From: Congeria kusceri
Taxonomy: Eukaryota; Mollusca; Bivalvia; Myida; Dreissenidae
Assembly: GCA_027627225.1 (NCBI GenBank)
Contig: JAPFQT010000038.1
Location: forward strand, 248,001-312,000
Length of the DNA: 64,000 nt
Direction of reading: 5' to 3'
The position numbers were made by a program, and so were the translations under genes. A model generated the notes under the pieces. It saw only the letters and a list, made by a program, of their open reading frames with translations, was not told the origin of the DNA and ran no database searches. Below are positions 31,728 to 41,883 of this stretch, in pieces; positions within the stretch are counted from its first letter, which is position 1; each line of letters opens with the position of its first letter.

Positions 31728-31870
31728 TTTAGCTCAACTTTTTGAAGAAATAGCAAGCTATTATAGTGGCCTCGGTGTCATTGTTGGTGTCGGCGTCTGG
31801 GCCAGTTTATCTGTTCCTATTATTCTAAAGCATTTCTTTGTTATTGCAGTTATGATTTGGTACTGTGTGC
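31728..31870 (+). repeat. Truncated cassette family F6
   Basis: T-run and head TAGCTCAACTTTTTGAAGAA then ATAGCAAGCTA, followed by GTCGGCGTC. It matches the start of 37499-38212. It is fused directly onto the broken F2 copy. Confidence 0.7.
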
Positions 31871-32319
31871 CAAGATGACGTGTGTATTATTACTGATAAA
31901 GAAAACTTATGCCTTGCTTGAATTGAAAGTTTTGCTCCAGTCCTCTCCAATAGTATAACGTCAACTGGACGGTTAAATGAATATTTCTTTAACGTAATTT
32001 CCTCCACTAGCTTCTGACAATTTAACATACATACATTTTTGCCTGGAACCAAAGGTGTTGATTTGTAAGCATATGAAATAATTACATATTTTTCATTGTC
32101 ATATCTTCAAGGAAATGGGTTATGACTATGTCTTGATCTACATCCAGATTATTGGATTAACTCCTTAGAATTATTTTTACTTTTTTTTTTTTATTTATAC
32201 AGAGAACAGAGATAGAATGATTTCCAGGAATGTTCTGGCAGTTAGTTAAGATGTAATAAGCTTTGTCAGCACTTAGACTATTAAAGGCTAACAGGATTGC
32301 TTTAAAGTGATTTTTTTTT
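31871..32319. other. No recognisable feature
   Basis: AT-rich with a T-run at 32180. Confidence 0.35.
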
Positions 32320-32580
32320 TAAAGAAATAATTTTCAATTTTCTGTTGTTTATTGGCCAATTTGGAGTTCTGATGCATAGGAATTATACCACGAGGTCGTT
32401 GTTCTGAGTGGTTTAATAGCCACACATCAGAACAACAAAGAGTTGTTTATTTGTTGATAAACAACGAACATGTGAAAATTACTTTTTGGATTGTTTATTG
32501 GGTAGTTTAACAACTTTAATTTTGTTCTTTGTCTATAGAAACATTATTGAGTATCATGTAAGAATTGCAGATAATTAATA
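32320..32580 (+). repeat. Hairpin-rich dispersed repeat H1
   Basis: AAAGAAATAATTTTCAATTTT start, GTTGTTTATTGGCCAA, GAGTTCTGATGCA with complement ACACATCAGAAC, then the perfect hairpin GTTGTTTAT-TTGTTG-ATAAACAAC (32443-32466). It ends near TTTGTTCTTTGTCTATAGAA. The same order of parts recurs at 34715, 46280 (reverse), 60920 and 61245. Confidence 0.75.
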
Positions 32581-32954
32581 TTGAAGCATTGTTTAATGGG
32601 ATGGCCTTGTTTCTTCAAACAATTGACAAAACCTAATTGACAAAACTATAAATGTAATAATATAAACACAGGTCATCGATGGCACATTTGCAGGCGCAGG
32701 AACATTTGTAGTAGACATTAAATCGATATGAATGTAATCTACCATTTTGAAAAGTAACACATTTCTTATTGTATTAAGAATATATGTAACATATATGTCC
32801 ATACACATGGGGCTTTCCGAAAAAAAAAGACAAACATAAAACAAAACCATGGAGCAAAAAACACAACCACCATAGCAGAATAAGTAAAATATAGTTTATA
32901 AAAATTGTATGTTTGTATGTTGTCATTGATTTCTATGTTTACCATATCTTCCAG
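32581..32954. other. No recognisable feature
   Basis: AT-rich. Confidence 0.35.
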
Positions 32955-33038
32955 TATGTCATTGCCAGGCTGTGGAGACCCAGGAAGAGGCTGTGGACAC
33001 GATCCTCCCAGTAACAGGCCGACTGTTCAACAGGGCTG
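32955..33038 (+). CDS. Candidate small exon
   Basis: An 84-bp G/C-richer block lies between CATATCTTCCAG and GTAACT. Two of three frames are open; one reads CHCQAVETQEEAVDT then ILPVTGRLFNRAG. It is a multiple of three and has good splice-site context. The family is not recognised. Confidence 0.3.
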
Positions 33039-33340
33039 GTAACTTAGTTTAGTGTTATAGAACTCAATGTTTAACTGCATTTACTGTCAGCATATGAACT
33101 CAATATGGTCTTGACATACATACAGAGTAACATCAAATGTAGACTATTACGGTCATAAATATGTGTGCAATATAAACTTTTTAAGTAGTGTGGTAAATGT
33201 TTATGCAAACAGTATATATGTCTGTTTAAAAAGCTATGCCGACATATTTGATAATGTTTGATTATCTACCTGCCACCCTTATCTATCGCCCTTCTGTTGC
33301 TTTACAAGTACAGGTGACCTGTTTAGTACTTAACATTTTT
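33039..33340. other. No recognisable feature
   Basis: AT-rich, just upstream of a cassette. Confidence 0.35.
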
Positions 33341-34318
33341 AGCTCGACTATTCACCGAATACTTCGAGCTACACTACTCACCTATTTGTCCGCATCGCCT
33401 TAATGCTCTGGTTAAGGTTTCTGTAACTGTAACTACTACAGATATGACTTAGAAATGTCAGGTTAAGGATTGCGTGCAACAAGTTCATATCTCCGTAACT
33501 ACTACAGATATTCAAAAGAAACTTCACACATGTCTTTAAGGTCACTGACCAAGCCCGTTAAGTCTGACCTGCAATTTAGCAGAATTATGCCCCTTTTTGT
33601 ACTTAGAAATTCAGTTTGAATTGTGCGTGGCAACAACTCCTTAACTACTACAGATATTCAATTGAAACTTCACACATGTCCTTAGTTTAGTTTAAACCTA
33701 TTTATTTTAGCTTGATTGCATCGAAAGCTTTGTCTTATAAAGACACTCTCGAGTGCGTTTCCTGGGCAGAACCAGTACTTGGTGTCTTTGGAAAGATCTT
33801 GAGAATGCTCCCTGAGTGGGGATCGAACCCGGGACCTCCAGTCGCAAGGCGGACACCATATCCACTACACCTTTGCAACTTTATATGTCTTCGGAGTCAT
33901 TATGGAAGGTCACGGACCAAGGCCCATAACTCGTACCAATAATTTAGCAGAAATATGCCCCTTTTTGTACTTATGAATTCAGGTTAAAGTTTGCGTGCAA
34001 CAACTCTATATCCCTATAACTACTACAGATATTTAATTGAAACTTTACACATGTCTTCAGGTTCATTGTATAAGGTCAATGAACAAGGCCCATATCTCTG
34101 ACCTACAATTTAGTAGGATTATCTCTATATCTGCTACAGATATTCAACTAAAAGATCACACATGTCTTCAAGATCATTATATAAGGTCACTGACCAAGGC
34201 ACATATCTGTGACCAGTATTTTAGGAGAAGTATGCCTCTTTTTTTGTAGTGATAAAGGCTGATAACTCTGACAAAGCGGTTGAGTAGTCGAGCGCGCTGT
34301 CCTGAGACAGCTCTTGTT
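33341..34318 (+). repeat. Cassette family F1, full-length copy with a SINE insertion
   Basis: The head AGCTCGACTATTCACCGAAT then ACTTCGAGCT is a strong hairpin. Units of about 150 bp share AACTACTACAGATATTCA, AAACTTCACACATGTCTT and CA(T/A)ATCTCTGACCT. The right end has GAGTAGTCGAGCGCGCTGTC, a small hairpin GCTGTC-CTGA-GACAGC, and TCTTGTT. The outer ends are inverted to each other (AGCTCGACTATTC against GAGTAGTCGAGCG). Confidence 0.8.
33686..33880 (-). mobile_element. tRNA-derived SINE (family S2), inserted in F1
   Basis: On the minus strand the head is tRNA-like: AAGGTGTAGTGGATATGG (A box), CCGCCTTGCGACTGG, GGTCCCGGGTTCGATCC (B box). The body is CAAAGACACCAAGTACTGG and CCAGGAAACGCACTCGAGAG, ending GCTTTCGATGCAATCAAGCT. 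The flanking F1 sequence shows diverged duplicates (ATGTCCTTAG and ATGTCTTCGG). Partial relatives are at 47960 and 48433. The 76-codon frame across it is not a gene. Confidence 0.75.
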
Positions 34319-34416
34319 AATATAAAGCTTGATAAAGTCTTCACTTATAATTATTAACACAACATCCACATGAAAGCCAATATTATTTAGTTGTATTTAC
34401 ACCCATACCCAAACAG

Positions 34417-34570
34417 ATGGGCCTGGCAGTGATGAACAGGAATAGATTGGTCAGCCAGGGAGTAAACAGCTGGAATGGAACTCGAGCCAGACACAGGACC
34501 TGTACCGACAGAAGTGACCTTGGTTGTGGTAGCTATTGAGTTGAGGATTGCAACCCGAGGTATTGCCAAG
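34417..34570 (+). CDS. Candidate exon or exon relic, TSP1-like Cys pattern, with a stop
   Basis: A 154-bp block lies between CCATACCCAAACAG and the consensus donor GTAAGATG. One frame gives SWNGTRARHRTCTDRSDLGC then, after a TGA, VEDCNPRYCQG. The RxRxRxC and CN..YC spacing recalls the second half of a thrombospondin type-1 repeat. The in-frame TGA suggests a relic, unless the true frame differs. The opposite-strand frame over the same bases is a shadow. Confidence 0.3.
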
Positions 34571-34714
34571 GTAAGATGACATGGAGATCAAAAACAACAG
34601 TCGCTAAAGCAGTGCAACGCTGCCCAAATGTAGTGTGGTTGCACCCAAGATTTTTAGCTCACCTGATCTCGAACTGAGATATATTGTGGTCAGTCATCCT
34701 CCGGCATCTGTTGT

Positions 34715-35000
34715 TAATTAAGAAATATTTTTGCATTTAGAGTTGTTCATTGGCTAATAAACAGCGATTTTGTGTTCTGATGCGTATGAATTAAACCACA
34801 AGGCTGTTAGTGTTTTTTACCCGATAAACAACGATAATGCGAAAGTTATTTCAATTGTAACATGACCTAACAACTTTGTTTTTGCAATTACAATGCAAAC
34901 TATATTTTACAGTTTCTGAAGTATTTTTGGGGGTTGTTTATTGGTAGTTAAACATCTGTGAATTTTGTTCTTTGTCCATAGAAAACTGCACGTGACATGT
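34715..35000 (+). repeat. Hairpin-rich dispersed repeat H1
   Basis: ATTAAGAAATATTTTTGCAT start, TTGGCTAATAAACAGCGA, TGTTCTGATGCGTATGAATT, GATAAACAACGATAATGCG, and the TTTTGTTCTTTGTCCATAGA end. It is collinear with 60920-61235. Confidence 0.7.
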
Positions 35001-35595
35001 TAGAATTGTCATTCATTGTGAACATTTTGCTTTAAACAACCTGTTCTCTGTAAACACTACAAGGAAGTTGAAAAACTTGAAAAAATGGGCTTAATTAATT
35101 GTTCAGATGCTTCCAATGAAGTTGATCTTGTAAAAATGGTAAATATATACAAATTTTTTTTTACAGTTGCTGCCTCAGACTTTTTATTTGAAGTATGATT
35201 GTGAGTCTTCACAGAATCAGTTGGAATTTACATTTGATACTGACAGTGTGTCCTTAATTTGGGTCAGACTATTAAAGTGTTTTAAGACAGGACTTGTCTC
35301 CCTTAGATTTTCATTATTGAAGATTCAATTATATTGCAAGATTTTAACAGTGCAATTGTTTTAAAATGACTAAAGAACAAAAATCAAGTCAGTATGCTGT
35401 TTTTGCAAAAGGAAGTGACAACTGTGATAAAATATTCAGTGTGGGAAATCTCGTACATACTGGTAATAAACATTCTATAGACATTAATCAGTACACGTTT
35501 AAACCAACTGCATTTGGTCTGTGTGATAAAAACTAGTTTATTGTAATCTACTATTCAGCTACAAACCTTTGGCGCAGTGTAAAGTTTAAAGTAAC
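35001..35595. other. No recognisable feature
   Basis: Unassigned DNA upstream of the TRIM-like gene. The frame at 35167-35364 has no support. Confidence 0.35.
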
Positions 35596-35603
35596 CCAAT
35601 ACC

Positions 35604-35625
35604 CACGTGACCTAATACTCACGTG
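35604..35625. promoter_or_regulatory. Pair of CACGTG E-boxes upstream of the TRIM-like gene
   Basis: CACGTGA occurs at 35604 and at 35620, within a short direct duplication (CCAATACCCACGTGACC and CTAATACTCACGTGACA). A CCAAT lies at the start of the first. The pair is about 205 bp upstream of the ATG. CACGTG is bound by bHLH factors (USF/MITF/TFE type). A role is inferred only from position. Confidence 0.35.
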
Positions 35626-35831
35626 ACAGTACTTGTATCAGTCCACTGAGCGTCATTTGAAGGTTATCTTGGTTTTTGTTCAGTTGGACATTTTTGATTG
35701 CTTGACTATTGACACTAGCATTTAATGTGTGTTTTCTGGACTATTAATTTATTTTAAACGAGATACTGGGACATTAATATTTCAGCTGAATTTAAGTTGA
35801 AACTTTTGTTTGTTGAAAGTCAGTTAGCAAA

Positions 35832-38800
35832 ATGGCGAAATTTTCTATGTCTACTGTTGCTAAAGGGTCAGATGAATTTAAAGATTTTTGTTGTTCGACC
35901 TGCGAAGAGCAATCTATTGAGGTAATCGCAGAATTTTACTGTGAAACATGTTTGAAGTTTTACTGTGGACAATGTATTCATCATCATGGTCAGTTGTATA
36001 AAAAACATTCCCCTTATGGAAGGGGAGATATGAGCAAATGGCCTGTTTCAAAGAAGGTGGAGGATTTGGTGTTGAAATGCGAAGTTCACAGAGAGAAAAA
36101 ATTGAAAATGTTCTGTGAAGATCATGGACAGCTGTGCTGCTCAGATTGTGTTCTACTTAATCACAGGTATCCTATGACATGTTTGTTCAAATTATTGTTA
36201 AGATAACACTAATCTTTTTTATTAGACAATTTACTTTTTAAACTAACCTGATTTAGTCTGTTTATTAATATAAACAAGAATTAAGTTGACAACAAAACTT
36301 AACTTTTGGCTTGAGAACCCCATTTACTTAATATAACAGAAATGGTGCAGTTTTAAACTTCTGTTTTAACCTGGATACCAATGTTTAACAGGTAAACTGG
36401 CTAAAGGAATGTTAATATTTTATAAGATAAATACATATCAAGGTTAGGACAGTTTGACATTCACTTCAATACCACTCTTCTTGATATCAGTTACACATCG
36501 AGGGTTGAGCGTGAAACTATTGTATCTTATATAGAAATGTTAAACTACTAAAATACAGTCATGCTCAATCTTTGAAATTTCATTATTGCCTTTTTTTAAC
36601 TATTTTGCAAACACGGTAACGTTTATTCCAATGCTGGCATATTCGTTTTAAGCTAAACTGGCTGAAGGCCATCGAGCTTATGCCATGGCGGTTCGTCCAT
36701 TGTGTGTGTGTGCGTGCGTCAGTAGGTTTTTCCTTTAAACGACATCTCCTCCAAAACCAGTTAGCCAACTTTGCTGAAACTTCACACAAATGTTTCTTGG
36801 ATTGTCCTCTATCAAAGTCACTCCAATTGTTCCAGTCCGCTGTACAAAAATGGCCACCAGAGCGTTAAATAGAAAAATCTTTAAATGATATCTCGGCCTC
36901 AACCTCTGGGTGAATTTTCATATAATTTAGAGAAATTTTTCCTTGGGTGGTCCTATATCAAAATTTCTCGAATGTTGATGCTCAGTTGAAAAACAACATA
37001 GCCACCAGGGTGCGGGCCATTTTTTTCTTCAATGGCTGTATTGAAAATCTTGGTCTGAAATTATTGGATGCATTTAGAAATAATTCATGCACTCTTCCTT
37101 GGGACGTTCTCTACAAAGTTTCTCAAATAAGTAAGGTCTGTCGTAAAAACTATGGAGGCATGGCATTTTTATGTTATATGTTTTTATTGAAAAATTTGAA
37201 AGACTTTTTGTCAGAAACTACTTGTTGGATTTCAAACTTCTTTGACAGAAATGTTCCTTGGTTGTTTTTCTACCAAAGTTGCTCAAATGGTTTAGGTCCT
37301 TAAAAAAAATGGCCACCAGGGGGCGGGCCATTTTTCCTAATAGGATTATATTTAAAATTTTGAAGACCTTTATGTTAGAAACAACAGGTTGGCTTTTGAA
37401 GTGATTTTACAGAAATGTTTCTCACGTAGTTCTCTACCAAAATAATTGAATTATTTTGATTTGTTAAAAAACTTGGCCGCCAGTGGTCGGGGCCTTTTTA
37501 GCTCAACTTTTCGAAGAAAAGGCAAGCTATTCTACTCGCGTCGGCGTCGGATCCGAGCTAGGTTAAAGTTTTTTGGTAAGCTCGTTTCTCAGGAATGGCT
37601 TGAGGGATTTCATTAAAAATTAAAACATTTATTCCCTACATTAAAATGAACCTATAGGCCAAGTTTGGTAACACTAGTTAGAAATTTGTCAAAATTTTGG
37701 GCCTTTTTACAGTGAGAAATTTTACATATAAGCTATATGGACAGGTTCAAGTTTTTCGGTAAGCTGGTTTCTCAACTTTTTGTTTCCGCTCTCTAACTCG
37801 AGAACGGATTGAGCTATTGTAATGAAACTTCAAACATAGATATCTTACAGCGAGACCTCACTTGGGATTACATATGGGGTAAAGGTCAAGGTCACTGTTA
37901 CTAAAAATAGAATAAACAGTTTCCGCTCAATAACTTGAGACCGCACTGAGATATTTTAATAAAACTTAATACATACATACCTTATATCGAGACCTCACTT
38001 GCGATTGCATTTAGGGTCAATGGTCAAGGTCACTGTTACTAAAATAGAAAAACGGTTTCCGCTCAATAACTTGAGAACGCATTGAGATATTTTTATGAAA
38101 CTTTATACATAGATACTTTATATCGAGACCTTGCTTGGAATTGCATATGGGGTGGGTGGGGTCAAGGTAACTGGTACTTAAAATAGAAAAATGGTAACCG
38201 CTCAATAGCTTGAGTCCGGGACAGGCTAATCCTGGACGGCTCTTTAAGCTTTTATGGTATTTTCTGTTTCAAGGAAGTCTCTTCTAAATATAAATCCACT
38301 ATTGGCGGAAAGTGCCATCCCCGTAATCCGCACAGGCTGATCCGGGATGACACTTTACGCACATTCATTAAGCCCGGTTTTCCCACGACACGCCACATAT
38401 TGTTTCGAAATGGCCAATCTAAACCATCCATCTCATAAGCTTTGAACGTAGAATATGTATAACAGTATTTTTTTTATATTTAACAAAAAATTGCCAAATT
38501 ATTTTAAGCATTTTATTATAATATACTATATTTTGTTTCAGACAGTGCACCAAAGTGATGCTTGTATCTGAGTGTGTCAAAACCCAGTCAACTGACCTGC
38601 AGCAGTTTGCAGTGAAGCTTCAAACAATTCAGGAACAAATGAACAATCTTCAAACAAATTGGGAGACCAGCATTAAGTCACTGCAGGGTTCATATGATGA
38701 ACAATTGCACAAAATACGAGAAACACGCAGAAAAATAAATGACACTTTAGACAATATTGAAAAAATCACTTTGAAGGAAATGAAAAATACACTCACAAGT

Positions 38801-40979
38801 CTGCAAGCTTCTCTCAAGACTGATGTGAACAACTGCAGTAGGCTTCGTGACGACTTGAAAATACTGCATGAAGCCATTCAGGACATAAGTGATATGAGCA
38901 TGAAAGAACTCTCCTTTATAGCGAGCAAGAAATGTAGCGACAAAATACGACAGTCTGAAACATATTTGAAGGAGAACTCTGTTCAGGTTAAAAGTTCACT
39001 AACATTCCAGCCTAACAGTGACATTGAGCAGTACTTGTCCAAACTGTCAGGTCTGGGGAGGATCGTACACAGTACCCAGCCATTGACAGTGCAGGGAAAC
39101 CCAGACCAAGTATTGACTGTTAAAGGAAAGTCAAAGTATAATGTGAGCATACCGAGTGATTCACCATCATGCAGTATCAGAGGCATATGTGTTCTCCCTG
39201 ATGGCCAGATTCTTGTTGTAGACTACAATAATAAGAAATTAAAGCTGCTGGACCAGCAGTACAGGGTGCTTACTCATTGTGATGTGTCTACTTATCCACG
39301 GGACATGTGTAATATAACACACAGTGAAGTTGCTGTTACTGTGAATGATGGTAACACACATGGGATCCAGTTTATCTCTGTCAACAATGGGCAGCTGGTG
39401 AAGGGCAGGAAGCTTCAGTTACGACATTACTGTGCAGGTATCGCCCACCACCAGGGGGAGGTGTATGTCACTGATCTTACTGCACTGTACAAGTACACGC
39501 TGAGTGGGAAACTGGTCAGCAAGCTGTATGAGGATACATCAGATAGTGATACAGGTTAGAATCATGGCGGGTTCATCCGGATATTATTAGAAATATGTAT
39601 CATAAAGTAATTGTAAGACTGCATAGTTGTAGAATGTACATGTGTCAGTTTAAGTTTACAACAGCAGTTAAGAATGATTTTCAATATTATTGATTTATAT
39701 ATATGAGTAATCAGGCATTTTAACTGTCATTACATGGCACGTCTATAAATAGACAGTGAGTGCAAATCCATGACACACCTTGTGACCTGCTGTTTATATT
39801 TTGTGGTTTTCAAGTAAATATACGTGCATTATTGTTTCATAATTCATCGTGTTTTCAAACGTTATATGAAGTAAATAAACTTTAAATTGTTGTAGTTGAA
39901 ATTTGTTAAATTAATAGATTTGTATGTGTAAAACTGTTTAAATAACGACTGGCTTTTGTTACTTGTGTAGAAGAACAAAAGAGAAGTTTTATTTCATGTT
40001 GTTTTGAAACATATTTCCTGTCGTAAAAGCTTAACTTCTGTTATTATAATGTACATGTACATGTTATAAATATGTCAGCCTGTGTCAGCTATAGAATAAC
40101 GCAGATGTCAGTAATCGTGTATACGTGTATAGAAAATCTATTAATACTGCATATGCCATAGTTGCATCAGCTGACACATTCATGTATACGTGTATAGGAA
40201 ATCTGTTATTACTGCATATAGTTGCATCAGCTGACACATTCATGTATACATGTATAGGAAATCTGTTATTACTGCATATAGTTACACATTCATGTATACA
40301 TGTATAGGAAATCTGTTATTACTGCATATAGTTACACATTCATGCGTACATGTTCACTGTACCGTGTAATCGTTTACATCTGTGTATTTGTGGTAGACTT
40401 CAATTCTAACTCACCAGTCAACGTGTCAAACTTTTAGGCAATAAACTGATACAGAACCTTCCTGTCACACTAAAATATTTATTATTATTGGATTTTATGC
40501 AGATCTTTAAGACGCGTAATTGTCTGTTTAACGACGCATTAATAATACGATGTCACTGCAGTTTGTGTATTAACATTATTAAACATTTAAAGTAATTTAA
40601 TATCTTGATGTGACTCTGTTTTGCAGTATACAAGTGTGCTGTGAGCCCCACAGGGGATCGTATATACGTCACCAACTACTCCCAGCACAAGCTCCTCACC
40701 CTGGCCAGGGATGGGTCTGTACTGTCTACATTGGAGGACCCTGAACTACGATACCCACAGGCTGTACATGTGACACCTGCAGGCCAGGTGTTGGTCTGTG
40801 GAGGGGGGTCCCAGACTATCATACAGGTGGACAGGGAGGGCAGGAAGAAGCTGGCCACTGTGGCTACACGCAGGGATGGAGTGGAGGACCCAGAGTCAGT
40901 CTGCTACAACAGGCACACAGCCTCCATCATTGTGGGACAATGGAACAACAACAACATCCTGGTGTTCAAAGTGCAATAG
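35832..40979 (+). CDS. TRIM-like protein: two B-boxes, coiled coil, NHL-type propeller; three coding exons
   Basis: Coding exons are 35832-36166, 38542-39554 and 40627-40979, giving 566 residues. Splice sites are CACAG|GTAT, TTTCAG|AC, ACAG|GTTAGA and TTGCAG|TA, and the phases fit (a split Arg at 112 and a split Val at 450). The ATG has a good context (GCAAAATGG). Residues 20-59 form a B-box1-like zinc site (CxxC, CETC, CGQC, His). Residues 83-114 form B-box2 (C83, H86, C95, C103, C106, H111). Residues about 120-240 are heptad-rich coiled coil. Residues about 265-566 hold NHL-like strands (IRGICVLPDGQILVVDYNN, KCAVSPTGDRIYVTNYSQ, PQAVHVTPAGQVLVCGGG, PESVCYNRHTASIIVG). There is no RING at the start, so ubiquitin-ligase activity is doubtful. 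The family (TRIM2/3/56/71-like) is greatly expanded in bivalves; cytosolic scaffold or immune roles are inferred. No AATAAA is seen close after the stop. Confidence 0.9.
36167..36647. other. Start of TRIM-like intron 1, no feature
   Basis: Ordinary AT-rich intron DNA before the cassette repeats. Confidence 0.5.
36648..37498 (+). repeat. Cassette family F5 in intron 1
   Basis: The head AGCTAAACTGGCTGAAGGCC then ATCGAGCTTATGCCATGGCG is followed by GTGTGTGTGTGCGTGCGTC and about five units of 120-170 bp sharing ACAGAAATGTT(C/T)CTTGG, TCTACCAAAGTTGCTCAAAT and AAATGGCCACCAGGG. It is related in style to F4. Confidence 0.75.
37499..38212 (+). repeat. Cassette family F6 in intron 1
   Basis: T-run and head hairpin TAGCTCAACTTTTCGAAGAA then AAGGCAAGCTA, then GTCGGCGTCGG. 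Later units of about 123 bp share GGTCAAGGTCACTGTTACTA, AAACGGTTTCCGCTCAATAA, CTTGAGAACGCATTGAGATA and TATCGAGACCTCACTTG. The minus-strand 62-codon frame at 38017-38205 is within it. Confidence 0.8.
38213..38400 (+). repeat. Dispersed repeat F7 in intron 1
   Basis: GGGACAGGCTAATCCTGGAC, GGCGGAAAGTGCCATCCC, CGCACAGGCTGATCCGGGAT and GACACTTTACGCACATTC. I recall this repeat as very frequent in Dreissena-like bivalve sequence; that is memory, not a search. The two GCACAGGCT(A/G)AT-type halves are partly inverted. Confidence 0.6.
40098..40345 (+). repeat. Tandem repeat in intron 2 of the TRIM-like gene
   Basis: Four to five units built on CATGTATACGTGTATAGGAA, ATCTGTTATTACTGCATATA and GTTGCATCAGCTGACACATT. 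The first two periods are about 60 bp, the later ones about 44 bp after loss of GCATCAGCTG. Confidence 0.85.
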
Positions 40980-41883
40980 CTTACTTTTACATGTATCAGA
41001 CATTTGTATAATAACAAATGTGTTAATTTTAAAATGATATTATGTATTTATATTGAAACTGATGTATTGTGTAGTGTATTATTTTTCAAATTTATGAATT
41101 GTGAATTGTATTATGTTTCAAAACACAATTGTGGTTTAGGATCTACAATATGTTTGTATAAACAATATTTTTATCTTAAAATGACAGTGTATTTTTGGAC
41201 ATTGGAACTGATATTCTACCGTCTGTGTCTTACATAATTAATGTTGCATTTTACACAACTTAACGAGTTAACATATACTGTATGCCAAAATGACAAAAAC
41301 TATTTTAGTTTCGAAGTTAATGTTTGTACATAAATATACATGTACATGACACTCGCTATTTTTAGACTGACTGTCATTTCTACATACATTTTAGAAATTT
41401 ATTTGATCAATTACTTGAAAACATGACACTGATATGTTATATTAATACTTGAATTTGAAATACGAAGGATTTTTTAACTTTCTCCAGTAAAAAGACATTA
41501 ATCTTTTGAGTATTGTTTACTTCAAAGATAGAAAATGATTATATTATGTGAAATTGGTTAATTTCATTATGTTTAATGCTGATAATGATTTAACATCGTT
41601 TATTTTTACATCGATACTTGTGCTTGCAGTTAAATAGATAGTCATTACACATCTAGAATGACTTGTAGACTTTTATCACATACTTAGCTACGATTTTCTG
41701 TTGTTTTTTGTGTGCAGTAATTGTGATACAAACTATTTGGGTCAGAGTGAGTGCTGCCCTGACTGAGCTAACTGTTTAAGAGCAATTTGTTGAACAGTAT
41801 CTTTATAACTCACAGTTTAATATTGTTTGTTTCCAACTGTCTTTTGAGAGTTTAGTTTATCCGTCTCAAAAAACACTTCTGCA
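40980..41883 (+). other. Probable 3' untranslated region and unassigned DNA
   Basis: No gene or repeat is recognised. No clear AATAAA was found here, so the transcript end is not placed. Confidence 0.4.

Noticed and set aside
33829..33880. Functional tRNA-Ala (TGC) gene on the minus strand
   Set aside because: It is the head of a SINE with a recognisable body and tail; the acceptor arms do not match.
33341..34318. Classical Helitron end
   Set aside because: The right-end hairpin is followed by TCTTGTT with no CTRR terminus. A Helentron/HINE-like element remains possible and is discussed in the findings.
38650..39186. Minus-strand frames over the second TRIM-like exon
   Set aside because: Shadows of the plus-strand coding exon, which has correct splice phases.
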